This document shows positions 6,955-12,821 of a stretch of 12,821 nt of DNA, piece by piece (position 1 is the stretch's first letter; the number at the start of each line of letters is the position of its first letter). Both the position numbers and the translations under genes were made by a program. The notes below the pieces were generated by a model. It did no database searches, was not told the DNA's origin, and saw nothing but the letters and a program-made list of their open reading frames with translations. Source of the DNA: Pseudomonadota bacterium (lineage in GTDB: Bacteria; Pseudomonadota; Gammaproteobacteria; UBA5335); contig PKCW01000217.1 of the NCBI GenBank assembly GCA_002862965.1, positions 1 to 12,821 on the forward strand, given 5' to 3'.

Positions 6955-7554
6955 TCAGGACGACGGTTCCACCGATTTAATCGCGCGCAGACGTTCGCGC
7001 AGCATGGGCAAGACTTCGGTCTCGAACCAGGGATTGAGACGCAACCAGCGCTGGTTGCGTGGGCTGGGATGCGGCATCGGCAGCACGGCGGGCCAACTCG
7101 CCCGCCATTCCGCCGCCAGCTCGCTCATTGAACGCCCCGCCGCGGCCGGCAGATGCCATGCAGCGGCGTATTGGCCGATCACCAATGTCAGTTGCAGATT
7201 CGGCAGCTGCGCGAGTAGCCGCTTACGCCACTGCGCCGCGCATTCCTCGCGCGGCGGCAGGTCGCCGCCTGCGCCGGAACCCGGGAAACAGAAGCCCATC
7301 GGCAAGATGGCAAACCGGCTGGCGTCATAGAACTGCGCTTCGCTGACCCCCAGCCATCCCCGCAAGCGCTTGCCGCTGGCATCGCTGAATGGCACCCCGC
7401 TCTCGTGCGCCTTGCGTCCGGGCGCCTGCCCGGCAATCAGGATGCGGGCCCGGGGATCGAACTGCAGGATCGGGCGCGCACCGTGCGGCAAGTGCGGTTC
7501 GCATAGCCGGCACGTCTGCACCTCGCGCAGCAGGCGTGTCACCGCCGGTTTCAT
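6955..7554 (-). CDS. uracil-DNA glycosylase family protein (family 4/5-like)
   Basis: This is a 199-aa member of the UDG superfamily, whose known members remove uracil or other damaged bases from DNA. Four Cys are placed as in the Fe-S-containing UDGs: TCRLC (Cys15, Cys18), GFCFPG (Cys89) and REECAAQW (Cys105). GQAPGRKAHESGVPFSDASG (42-61) corresponds to the motif 1 region, LVIGQYAAAWHL follows, and PMPHPSPRN near the C-terminus corresponds to the HPSP loop. Motif 1 has Gln where GEAPG is usual in family 4, so the substrate range may differ from true family-4 enzymes. The ATG at 7554-7552 overlaps the TGA of the AraC-type gene (ATGA) and has AGGAG eight bases upstream; an upstream in-frame start at 7593 lies inside that gene. 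It is co-transcribed with the regulator by arrangement. Confidence 0.82.
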   Translation of the reverse strand: MKPAVTRLLREVQTCRLCEPHLPHGARPILQFDPRARILIAGQAPGRKAHESGVPFSDASGKRLRGWLGVSEAQFYDASRFAILPMGFCFPGSGAGGDLPPREECAAQWRKRLLAQLPNLQLTLVIGQYAAAWHLPAAAGRSMSELAAEWRASWPAVLPMPHPSPRNQRWLRLNPWFETEVLPMLRERLRAIKSVEPSS

Positions 7555-8387
7555 GCCCGCGCTCCTGATGAACCGATGCGAGCGTCCAACCACTGTGTCG
7601 GCGACTGGCCGATGCGCAGCGCGAACGTGCGGCTCAGGGCGGCCTGGCTCTGATAACCGACCGCGCCCGCGACCGTCTTCACCGATTTTCCTTGCAGCAA
7701 CAAGGTCTGTGCCAAGCCGATGCGCCAGCCGGTGAGGTAATCCAGCGGCGTCGCTCCCACTACCTGTCGGAAAGACGCGGCAAAGCGTGCCCGCGACATG
7801 CCCGCTTCATGGGCGAGCGATTCGAGCGTCCAGTGGCGCGCCGGATGCTCGTGCATGGCAGTGACCGCACGCGACAAGCGCGGATCTGCCAAGGCACCCA
7901 GCAGGCCCTGGCTCTGGGCGCCAGTGTCGAGCAGGTGGCGCAAGAGCTGGATGAGGATGTACTCCATCAAGCGATCCAGCGCGGCCTGGCGACCACAGCG
8001 TGCCGACAAACCTTCGGTAAACAGCAGTTCGAACGTTGGCTGCAGGGTCGGCACGTCTTGCAGCGGCATGACCACGACCTTTGGAAGCGTATTTACGAGA
8101 GGGTTATGGTCGCCGCTGCCAAGCGCGAGCGAGGCGCAGAACAATTCCGCATCGTTGACAGGCAGCAACTGATGTCCGCAGGCACGTGGATAAAACAGCG
8201 CGCTGGGCTCGTCGAGTGCGAATGCAGGGGTGCCCTCGGAGCGTACGGAGAGTTCACCGCGGCGCAGGAGGTGCAGGTAGCCGACGCCGTCGGCAGGATC
8301 GAAGCTTGCGTTGCCGCACAGGAGGCCTGTGTGAAACACGCGGGCCGTGGGGGCGAATCGGGTGAACAACGCGGAGAGACGGTCCAT
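7551..8387 (-). CDS. AraC-family transcriptional regulator with cupin sensor domain
   Basis: This 278-aa DNA-binding regulator has an N-terminal cupin-type domain at about 8-180 (the AraC-binding, cupin_6 layout, with LLRRGELSVRSEG and LFYPRACGHQL). The C-terminal double helix-turn-helix at about 190-272 is clear: WTLESLAHEAGMSRARFAASF, GATPLDYLTGWRIGLAQTLL, VKTVAGAVGYQSQAALSRTF and the closing GQSPTQW. It is divergent from a CMD/AhpD-fold gene 99 nt away (start to start), and cupin-type AraC genes are commonly found beside such genes, so it probably controls that gene and itself. The ligand cannot be read from the sequence. AGG lies 9 nt upstream of the ATG; the frame has no better start. 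Confidence 0.9.
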   Translation of the reverse strand: MDRLSALFTRFAPTARVFHTGLLCGNASFDPADGVGYLHLLRRGELSVRSEGTPAFALDEPSALFYPRACGHQLLPVNDAELFCASLALGSGDHNPLVNTLPKVVVMPLQDVPTLQPTFELLFTEGLSARCGRQAALDRLMEYILIQLLRHLLDTGAQSQGLLGALADPRLSRAVTAMHEHPARHWTLESLAHEAGMSRARFAASFRQVVGATPLDYLTGWRIGLAQTLLLQGKSVKTVAGAVGYQSQAALSRTFALRIGQSPTQWLDARIGSSGARA

Positions 8388-8406
8388 TTGATACGACCTG
8401 CATCAA
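8385..8406. promoter_or_regulatory. imperfect inverted repeat at the divergent AraC/CMD region
   Basis: CATTTGAT (8385-8392) and ATCAATG (8402-8408) form an inverted repeat with one extra T in the left arm, centred about nine bases after the AraC-type start codon. A site here could be an autoregulatory operator. It is short and imperfect, so chance is possible. I see no clear sigma-70 promoter in the 8388-8486 gap on either strand. Confidence 0.25.
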
Positions 8407-8486
8407 TGTAAGCACCATATGTTACGCATAGTACCGGATGCTGCGCGTCGTGCGCTACCGCACGCCATGTCCAAGGAATGCCCGCC

Positions 8487-9032
8487 ATGCCACGCATCGA
8501 ACCACTGCTGCCCACCCAAGCCGACGAAGTCACTGCCCGGACCCTCAAAGCTGTGGAAGCCAAGCTCGGCATGGTGCCGAAGCTGTTCTCGACGTTCGCG
8601 CGCGCGCCAGCCGCGCTCAACGGCTACCTGATGTTTTCCGAAGCGCTAGGCAAGGGACGCCTGAGTGCGCGCCAGAGCGAGATCGTGGCGCTGGCCGTTG
8701 CGCAAGCAAACAGTTGCCAGTACTGCCTGTCTGCCCATACCGCCCTCGGCAAGGGCGCGGGACTCAGCGAGCGCGAAGTACTTGCCGCCCGCAGCGGAAA
8801 AGCAGTGGATCCCATTGAACAAGCGGTTGCGACACTTGCCACCTCGCTTGTCCACCAGCGGGGTGTAATCAGCGAAGCCGAATTTTCGTCGGCCCGTGCA
8901 GCAGGGCTCGATGACGGTCTGATTCTGGAAGTGGTGGCCCATGTCTCGCTGAATGTGCTGACCAACTACACCAATCACGTCGCGGGCACTGAAATCGACT
9001 TCCCGACAGTGGACATCACCATCGCCGCCTGA
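8487..9032 (+). CDS. carboxymuconolactone decarboxylase (CMD/AhpD-fold) family protein
   Basis: This 181-aa AhpD-fold protein is paralogous to the one at 2125-2685. The active-site motif is intact: CQYCLSAH at about 75-82 (CxxC-xxx-H), preceded by SARQSEIVALAVAQANS, with the family C-terminal block NYTNHVAGTEIDFP. The start ATG 8487 has AAGGA nine bases upstream; ATG 8478 would be one base from that site and is less likely. Probable thiol-peroxidase or related redox activity, but the family has members of unknown function. Its divergent neighbour is a cupin-type AraC regulator, probably its controller. It is a single-gene unit, followed by a strong hairpin at 9101-9128. Confidence 0.87.
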   Translation: MPRIEPLLPTQADEVTARTLKAVEAKLGMVPKLFSTFARAPAALNGYLMFSEALGKGRLSARQSEIVALAVAQANSCQYCLSAHTALGKGAGLSEREVLAARSGKAVDPIEQAVATLATSLVHQRGVISEAEFSSARAAGLDDGLILEVVAHVSLNVLTNYTNHVAGTEIDFPTVDITIAA

Positions 9033-9100
9033 ATTAGTTGCTCAGCACGGTGATCTAAGCCCGTTCACCGCGGCCCCGGTACTTTCGTACCCACGAAAAT

Positions 9101-9128
9101 CAGCGAGGCTCGTTTTAGGGCCTCGCTG
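9101..9128. terminator. probable bidirectional terminator hairpin
   Basis: CAGCGAGGC (9101-9109) and GCCTCGCTG (9120-9128) form a perfect 9-bp stem with a 10-nt loop. Read on the minus strand it is followed by ATTTTC, a short T-run, so it works best for minus-strand transcripts arriving from sulP and the ECF remnant. On the plus strand it can also end the CMD-family transcript (stop at 9032). A second hairpin, TTTCGT/ACGAAA with loop ACCC (9083-9098), lies beside it. Confidence 0.55.
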
Positions 9129-9227
9129 CCTTATCCCCGGCCTCATCACTCCCACAATCACCGAACTGACCGACCTGCACGCATTCGGGAAACTTCAAGG
9201 CTGGCAACACATCCACCTTGACTCATG

Positions 9228-9392
9228 GATTCGAATACCGGCGCGAAGTTCCAGGGTTCGGACGTCACGGTCGATTCGATCGGCGCGTGATCTCCTGATT
9301 GGCTACAGGCGCCAGCTACGCCGCATGCGGTTGCACTCGCGCTTGACGATGCGGAACAGCCAGGAGGACATTGACTCGACCTGGCGCAGAAG
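9228..9392 (-). pseudogene. decayed fragment of an ECF sigma factor gene
   Basis: This fragment matches the middle of the intact ECF gene at 11142-11675. Over 9311-9389 versus 11411-11489 (offset exactly 2100), 72 of 79 bases are identical. The match continues leftward with more change to about 9228. Translated on the minus strand it reads SMSSWLFRIVKRECNRMRR, then SWRL and a TAG stop, caused by a one-base deletion next to 9301-9303. At least two more single-base deletions follow (near 9282-9284 and 9253). It begins directly after the sulP stop codon, in the same orientation as the intact gene. Only the segment from the region 2 core to the linker remains; the start, the first part of region 2 and all of region 4 are missing. 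It is non-functional. Confidence 0.85.
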
Positions 9393-9394
9393 CT

Positions 9395-10873
9395 TCAGTG
9401 CCCGACCGAAAGGGTCGCGTCGCTGTCGCGGTGAACACCCAGCCGCTCCACGAGCGACTCACTGGCCTGGTTCAACCCGATCACCTTCACATCTGCGCCG
9501 TGCTTGCGCAGCTTGAGCACGACGCGATCCAGCGCGGCCACTGCGCTGGTGTCCCAGAAATGCGCGTGGGTCAGGTCGATGACCACCTTCTTCTGTGCAT
9601 GCAGGTAATCGAAACTGTTGGCGAACTGGATGGCACAGGCGAAGAACACTTGGCCCTTCACGACGTACACGCGGCTACCGTCTTCGGCCACGTGATCGTC
9701 CACCTGCAGCATCGAGCTCACCCGGCGCGTGAACGAAAGCGCGGTCAGCAGGACACCGGTGAGCACGCCCTTGGCCAGGTCATGTGTGGCCACGGTGATG
9801 ATGACCGTGCCGATCATGATCAGATTCGCACTCTTGGGATGCGTCTTCAGCTCGGCGAAGCTCTTCCAGTGGAAGGTACCGATGCTGACCATGATCATCA
9901 CCGCCACCAGCGCCGCCATCGGGATGCGCGAGACCCAGTCCGACGCATAGACGACGAGCAGCAACAGCACCACGCCCGCGACGAAGCAGGACAAGCGCCC
10001 GCGGCCACCGGACGATACGTTGATCACGGACTGGCCGATCATCGCGCAACCGGCCATGCCCCCGAAGAAACCGGCAACGATGTTGGCCGCACCCTGCCCG
10101 GCGCATTCGCGGCGGCGGTTGGTCGGGGTGTCGGTGGTGTCCTCGACGATCTGCGCGGTCATCAGCGATTCAAGCAGGCCAACGATGGCCAGGGTCGCCG
10201 AGACCGGCAGCAGGACCTTCAGAGTTTCCAGCGTCCAGGGAATGTCCGGGAACAGGAAGACCGGCAGGCTGTCGGGCAGTTCACCCATGTCACCGACAGT
10301 GCGGATGTCCAGCCCCAGCCAGACGCAGACGGCGGTGAGCACGACGATCGCGACCAGCGGCGACGGCACCGCCCGCGTCAGCCGCGGCAGCAAGTAGATG
10401 ATGGCCAGCCCCGCCGCGCACACGGCATACACCTTCCAGGACATGCCGATCAATTCCGGCAACTGCGCCAGGAAGATGAGGATCGCCAGCGCGTTGACGA
10501 AGCCGACGACCACCGAACGCGAGACGAAACGCATCAGCGTGTTCAGCCTGAGCGTCGCGGCAACGATCTGCAGCAGGCCGGCGAGGATCGTGGCGGCGAA
10601 CAGGTACTGGAGGCCGTGGTCCTTGACCAGGTCGACCATCAACAAGGCCATCGCACCGGTAGCGGCCGAGATCATCCCCGGCCGGCCGCCGGCGATGGCG
10701 GTGATCACGGCGATGCAGAACGAAGCGTACAGTCCGACCTTGGGGTCGACGCCGGCGATGATCGAGAAAGCGATGGCCTCGGGAATGAGGGCCAACGCGA
10801 CGAGCAGGCCGGACAGGATGTCGCCGCGGACATTGCCGAACCACTGCTCGCGCAGCGAATACGTAACGGACAT
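9395..10873 (-). CDS. SulP-family inorganic anion transporter with STAS domain
   Basis: SulP carriers move sulfate, bicarbonate, dicarboxylates or other anions across the inner membrane, usually by proton or sodium coupling. The 492-aa protein has an N-terminal SulP signature ([20 protein letters not shown], then GLYASF and [17 protein letters not shown]), about 10-12 further hydrophobic segments, the [18 protein letters not shown] loop, and a C-terminal STAS domain at about 400-490 with [19 protein letters not shown] (Asp441 in DTSA). The substrate is not decidable from sequence. The start ATG 10873-10871 has GGAG seven bases upstream; an upstream in-frame start at 10921 has no such site. 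The gene has its own sigma-70 promoter (11017-11045) and a long structured leader. It lies between the intact and decayed copies of an ECF gene. Confidence 0.92.
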   Translation of the reverse strand: MSVTYSLREQWFGNVRGDILSGLLVALALIPEAIAFSIIAGVDPKVGLYASFCIAVITAIAGGRPGMISAATGAMALLMVDLVKDHGLQYLFAATILAGLLQIVAATLRLNTLMRFVSRSVVVGFVNALAILIFLAQLPELIGMSWKVYAVCAAGLAIIYLLPRLTRAVPSPLVAIVVLTAVCVWLGLDIRTVGDMGELPDSLPVFLFPDIPWTLETLKVLLPVSATLAIVGLLESLMTAQIVEDTTDTPTNRRRECAGQGAANIVAGFFGGMAGCAMIGQSVINVSSGGRGRLSCFVAGVVLLLLVVYASDWVSRIPMAALVAVMIMVSIGTFHWKSFAELKTHPKSANLIMIGTVIITVATHDLAKGVLTGVLLTALSFTRRVSSMLQVDDHVAEDGSRVYVVKGQVFFACAIQFANSFDYLHAQKKVVIDLTHAHFWDTSAVAALDRVVLKLRKHGADVKVIGLNQASESLVERLGVHRDSDATLSVGH

Positions 10874-11010
10874 TGGATTGACTCCGGCGCACCGGCAAGG
10901 CGCGCATGCAAAGGAAGGCACAAGACCCTGACAGCCGCCACGAGGCGGTCGGCGCGAACGCAGCCAGAGAAGGGTCAGGGCGGAGTCATCAGGCAGCGGC
11001 TCGGCGAAAG
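10874..11010 (-). promoter_or_regulatory. structured 5' leader of sulP, candidate cis-acting RNA
   Basis: From the predicted transcription start near 11010 to the sulP ATG there are about 137 nt. Within it, 10974-10980 (CCCTGAC on the transcribed strand) pairs with 10926-10932 (GTCAGGG), enclosing a second hairpin, CCGCC-TCGT-GGCGG, at 10935-10948. A third GCGC-rich self-complementary stretch lies at 10889-10907, close to the GGAG ribosome site (10881-10884). Nested stems of this kind in a long leader suggest RNA-level control, but I do not recognise a known riboswitch class. High GC also makes such stems easier to find by chance. Confidence 0.35.
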
Positions 11011-11016
11011 GCGCGC

Positions 11017-11045
11017 ATTATATTGCAGCGCAGCACACGGCTCAA
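11017..11045 (-). promoter_or_regulatory. sigma-70 promoter of sulP
   Basis: On the minus strand TTGAGC (11045-11040) is the -35 box (four of six consensus bases), followed by a 17-nt spacer and a perfect TATAAT -10 box (11022-11017). Transcription would start near 11010. A perfect -10 with ideal spacing is striking in DNA this GC-rich. It implies that sulP does not depend on read-through from the ECF gene upstream. Confidence 0.7.
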
Positions 11046-11121
11046 CGACAAACGCTATCGCGGTGCGGGAGCCAGAGTTTCTTTGGTGTCGCGACGCGTG
11101 GTGTGCCGCCCAGCATCTCCT

Positions 11122-11140
11122 GTTCACCCTTGGTGTGAAC
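11122..11140 (-). terminator. hairpin directly after the ECF gene stop
   Basis: GTTCAC (11122-11127) and GTGAAC (11135-11140) form a perfect 6-bp stem with a 7-nt loop, one base beyond the ECF stop codon at 11142-11144. There is no following T-run on the minus strand, so it could be a weak terminator, an mRNA 3'-end protector or a protein-binding dyad. Confidence 0.35.
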
Positions 11141-11141
11141 C

Positions 11142-11675
11142 TCAACCGCCGTCCATCGCGCCCTGCGACAAGCGCTCGCGCATCAGGGACCGGGCACGGT
11201 GCACGCGGGATTTCACTGCAGCCAGCTCCATTTCGAGCTGCTCGCCAATCTCGTTCAGCGTCAGGCCGTCCACGTCGCGCATCAGCAGGATTTCCCGGTA
11301 GTGCGGCGGCAATGTCGCCATCACCCGGCTGATGTCGGCGCGCAACTCAAGGGGCTCGGGCGTCACGATCGGTTCGATCGCGGGCGTGATCTCCTGATTG
11401 GTCAACAGGCGCCAGCCGCGCCGCATCCGGTTGCATTCGCGCTTGACGATGCGGAACAGCCAGGAGGTCATCGACTCGACCTGACGCAGGTCGCCCATTC
11501 GCCTAGATACGGTGAAGAGCGTTTCCTGCACCGCGTCCTCGACGTCGTTGACCTCGCAGTGGTACTCGGCATAGCGGCGCAGATCCTGGCGCGAGCACGT
11601 TAGAACGGCGTTGATCGCTTCAACGTCGCCGGCTTTCGCCGCATTCACTGTTTCTGGGTCCAGGCGACCTGCCAC
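11142..11675 (-). CDS. ECF RNA polymerase sigma factor without adjacent anti-sigma gene
   Basis: This 177-aa sigma-70-family protein has region 2 at about 25-90 (NDVEDAVQETLFTVSRRM at 43-60, then SWLFRIVKRECNRMRR at 71-86), a linker rich in Pro/Glu, and region 4 at about 115-168 (LPPHYREILLMRDVDGLTLNEIGEQLEMELAAVKSRVHRAR in order). Start choice: GTG 11675 has GGAG eight bases upstream; TTG 11681 is only two bases from that site. No anti-sigma gene lies on either side: downstream is sulP with its own promoter, upstream is a divergent flavoprotein fusion. Its control is therefore unclear; a palindrome at 11700-11711 is one candidate. A partial decayed copy lies at 9228-9392. What it regulates cannot be read here. 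Confidence 0.9.
   Translation of the reverse strand: MAGRLDPETVNAAKAGDVEAINAVLTCSRQDLRRYAEYHCEVNDVEDAVQETLFTVSRRMGDLRQVESMTSWLFRIVKRECNRMRRGWRLLTNQEITPAIEPIVTPEPLELRADISRVMATLPPHYREILLMRDVDGLTLNEIGEQLEMELAAVKSRVHRARSLMRERLSQGAMDGG
11353..11489. repeat. intact-copy arm of a direct repeat flanking sulP
   Basis: This part of the intact ECF gene is repeated in the same orientation at 9255-9389. The best-conserved 79 bases (11411-11489) differ at seven positions. The two arms are about 2.1 kb apart and enclose the whole sulP gene with its promoter and leader. Confidence 0.85.
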
Positions 11676-11699
11676 TACCAACTCTCCAAAGCGCCTCGG

Positions 11700-11711
11700 A
11701 ACAACGTTGTT
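11700..11711. promoter_or_regulatory. perfect 12-bp palindrome upstream of the ECF gene
   Basis: AACAACGTTGTT is a perfect palindrome 24 bases before the ECF start codon and 12 bases before its Shine-Dalgarno. The position suits an operator for a dimeric repressor, or a small stem in the mRNA leader. No convincing promoter boxes were found nearby on the minus strand, so the role is uncertain. Confidence 0.35.
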
Positions 11712-11910
11712 GCCGCTCCGTACCGGCTTCTACATGGTATCCGACCGCGATTCATCCAATTCCCTTCCCCAGAAGAACACCATCTCACGTCGCCAGATGT
11801 GGACGAAAAACCGCCAGGAAGTAACCCGCGCGAATCCTTTTGCCTCTTGCCCACCTCTTTACATAGGTAACCGGTCATTGCGCCGGTCCCGCCCGACTTG
11901 AGGAAACGCA

Positions 11911-12821
11911 ATGGCTCGATCCGCGACGCGCCTGATCCTGGTGGCTGTGCTGGCCATTGCCGCCTGGGCGTTGTGGCGCGGTGGACTGCTGGATCAGCTC
12001 AACCTGGAGGGCCTGAAGGCCCGGCAGGAGGCGCTGCAAGGCTGGACCGCCACCCATCCCGTCGGCGCGGCGGTCGGGTTCTTTGCGCTGTACGTGCTGG
12101 TGGCCGGCCTGTCCCTGCCCGGGGCGGCGATCCTCACGCTGGCCGCGGGCGCCCTGTTCGGCCTGGTCGAGGGCACGCTGCTGGCCTCCTTCGCCAGCAC
12201 GATCGGCGCGACGCTCGCGTTCCTGGCGTCGCGGTTCCTGTTCCGGGATGCGATCCGCAACCGGTACGGCGAGCGGCTGCGCACCTTTGACGAAGGCATT
12301 GCGCGCGATGGCGGGTTCTACCTGTTCACGCTGCGCCTGGTGCCGGTCTTTCCGTTCTTCGTCATCAACCTGGTCGCGGGCCTGACCGCGCTGACGGCGC
12401 GCACGTTCTACTGGGTCAGCCAGGCCGGAATGCTCCCGGGCACCATCGCCTACGTGTACGCCGGCACCCAGCTGGCGCGCATCCGCGAAGCCGGCGACAT
12501 CCTCTCTCCCGGCCTGCTCGGCGCCTTCGCGCTGCTGGGTCTGATGCCTTTGCTGATGCGCTGGCTGGCACGGTGGCTGGCGGCGCGCCGGGTTTATCGC
12601 GGACACAAGCGCCCGCGCCGCTTCGACTACAACCTGGTCGTGATCGGCGCCGGTTCGGCCGGCCTGGTGTCGGCGTATATCGCCTCCGCGGTCAAGGCAA
12701 AGGTGGCGCTGGTCGAACGCCACCACATGGGCGGCGACTGCCTCAACACCGGTTGCGTCCCGTCCAAGGCGCTGATCGCTGCCGGGAAACAGGCCCATGC
12801 GATGACCGCCGGCAAGGGCTT
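11911..12821 (+). CDS. TVP38/TMEM64 membrane domain fused to FAD-dependent disulfide oxidoreductase, 3' end outside window
   Basis: The first 303 codons are visible. Residues 1-27 form a membrane anchor. About 50-220 is a TVP38/TMEM64 (DedA-like) domain with VGAAVGFFALYVLVAGLSLP, GALFGLVEGTLLASFASTIG and LRLVPVFPFFVINLVAGLT. After a basic linker (RGHKRPRRFD) the flavoprotein domain begins at about 238 with VVIGAGSAG (FAD-binding GxGxxG, 246-251), and GGDCLNTGCVPSK carries the redox pair Cys277/Cys282, as in mercuric reductase, lipoamide dehydrogenase and glutathione reductase relatives. The full protein would normally be about 700 aa. GAGG lies seven bases before the ATG. The membrane half probably tethers a thiol/disulfide reductase; the substrate is unknown. 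Fusions of this kind occur in other proteobacteria. Confidence 0.92.
   Translation, partial: MARSATRLILVAVLAIAAWALWRGGLLDQLNLEGLKARQEALQGWTATHPVGAAVGFFALYVLVAGLSLPGAAILTLAAGALFGLVEGTLLASFASTIGATLAFLASRFLFRDAIRNRYGERLRTFDEGIARDGGFYLFTLRLVPVFPFFVINLVAGLTALTARTFYWVSQAGMLPGTIAYVYAGTQLARIREAGDILSPGLLGAFALLGLMPLLMRWLARWLAARRVYRGHKRPRRFDYNLVVIGAGSAGLVSAYIASAVKAKVALVERHHMGGDCLNTGCVPSKALIAAGKQAHAMTAGKG

Larger units (their letters stand above)
9033..9394. other. non-coding stretch with hairpins and an ECF-gene remnant
   Basis: There is no intact gene here. The left part holds two consecutive hairpins (9083-9098 and 9101-9128). The middle, about 9130-9225, shows nothing I can name. The right part, about 9228-9392, is a decayed copy of an ECF sigma gene. 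Short open frames in this stretch lack ribosome sites and family resemblance. Confidence 0.7.

Noticed and set aside
9205..9260. T-arm-like string GGTATTCGAATCC on the minus strand
   Set aside because: No acceptor or anticodon stems flank it, and it lies at the end of the ECF-gene remnant, which explains the sequence.
9371..11332. Long plus-strand open frame of 653 codons opposite sulP
   Set aside because: It is rich in His, Arg, Asp and Gln with no domain or hydrophobic core, and lies antisense to a clear SulP gene; it is a high-GC shadow frame.
9228..11489. Direct repeats around sulP as ends of a mobile element
   Set aside because: The repeats are coding sequence of a sigma factor, with no transposase, no terminal inverted repeats and no target duplication.
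11824..11872. Two GTAACC strings upstream of the TVP38 fusion
   Set aside because: Neither has CGAA after 16 bases, so they do not match the SigF-type element.
11875..12798. Minus-strand open frame opposite the TVP38-flavoprotein fusion
   Set aside because: Gln/Arg/Gly-rich antisense composition, no ribosome site, and the plus strand has clear domains.

Overview
The window is GC-rich chromosomal DNA, densely coded on both strands, with strong Shine-Dalgarno sites and many ATGA/TGATG start-stop overlaps. The gene families (SulP transporter, copper-bufferin operon with ECF sigma and NrsF-type anti-sigma, TVP38-flavoprotein fusion, stand-alone YjeF_N protein) suggest a proteobacterium, most likely a gammaproteobacterium of the Xanthomonadales (Xanthomonadaceae/Rhodanobacteraceae). 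That placement is inferred from family resemblance only.

Layout. (1) About 1-2685, minus strand: a compact apparent operon, read right to left. It holds a carboxymuconolactone-decarboxylase/AhpD-fold protein, a probable patatin-like lipoprotein, a 30-codon candidate small ORF that interlocks with both neighbours, and a stand-alone NAD(P)H-hydrate epimerase-type protein cut by the window edge. (2) 2686-2945: a divergent intergenic region with a promoter-like element GTAACT-N16-CGAA reading into the next block. (3) 2946-6877, plus strand: a six-gene bufferin operon. It encodes a DUF2282 precursor peptide (BufA), a DUF692/MNIO modification enzyme (BufB), a DUF2063 partner protein (BufC), a DoxX-family membrane protein (BufD), an ECF sigma factor and its DUF1109/NrsF-type membrane anti-sigma. 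The likely logic is that metal stress is sensed by the cysteine-bearing anti-sigma, the sigma factor is released, the operon is transcribed from the upstream element, and an exported, cysteine-modified, copper-binding peptide is made. (4) 6955-8387, minus strand: a cupin-type AraC regulator overlapping a uracil-DNA-glycosylase-family gene. (5) 8487-9032, plus strand: a second CMD/AhpD-fold gene divergent from the AraC regulator. (6) 9033-9394: non-coding, with two hairpins and a decayed fragment of an ECF sigma gene. (7) 9395-11675, minus strand: a SulP anion transporter with its own near-consensus sigma-70 promoter and a structured 5' leader, preceded by an intact ECF sigma gene that is the source or sister of the decayed fragment. 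(8) 11911 to the end, plus strand: the first 303 codons of a TVP38/TMEM64-FAD disulfide oxidoreductase fusion.

The most notable content is the complete sigma-controlled bufferin operon with a recognisable promoter element. Less described points are the interlocked 30-codon ORF, the ECF-gene remnant that together with the intact gene brackets sulP, and the structured sulP leader. I saw no tRNA, rRNA, CRISPR array or insertion sequence.
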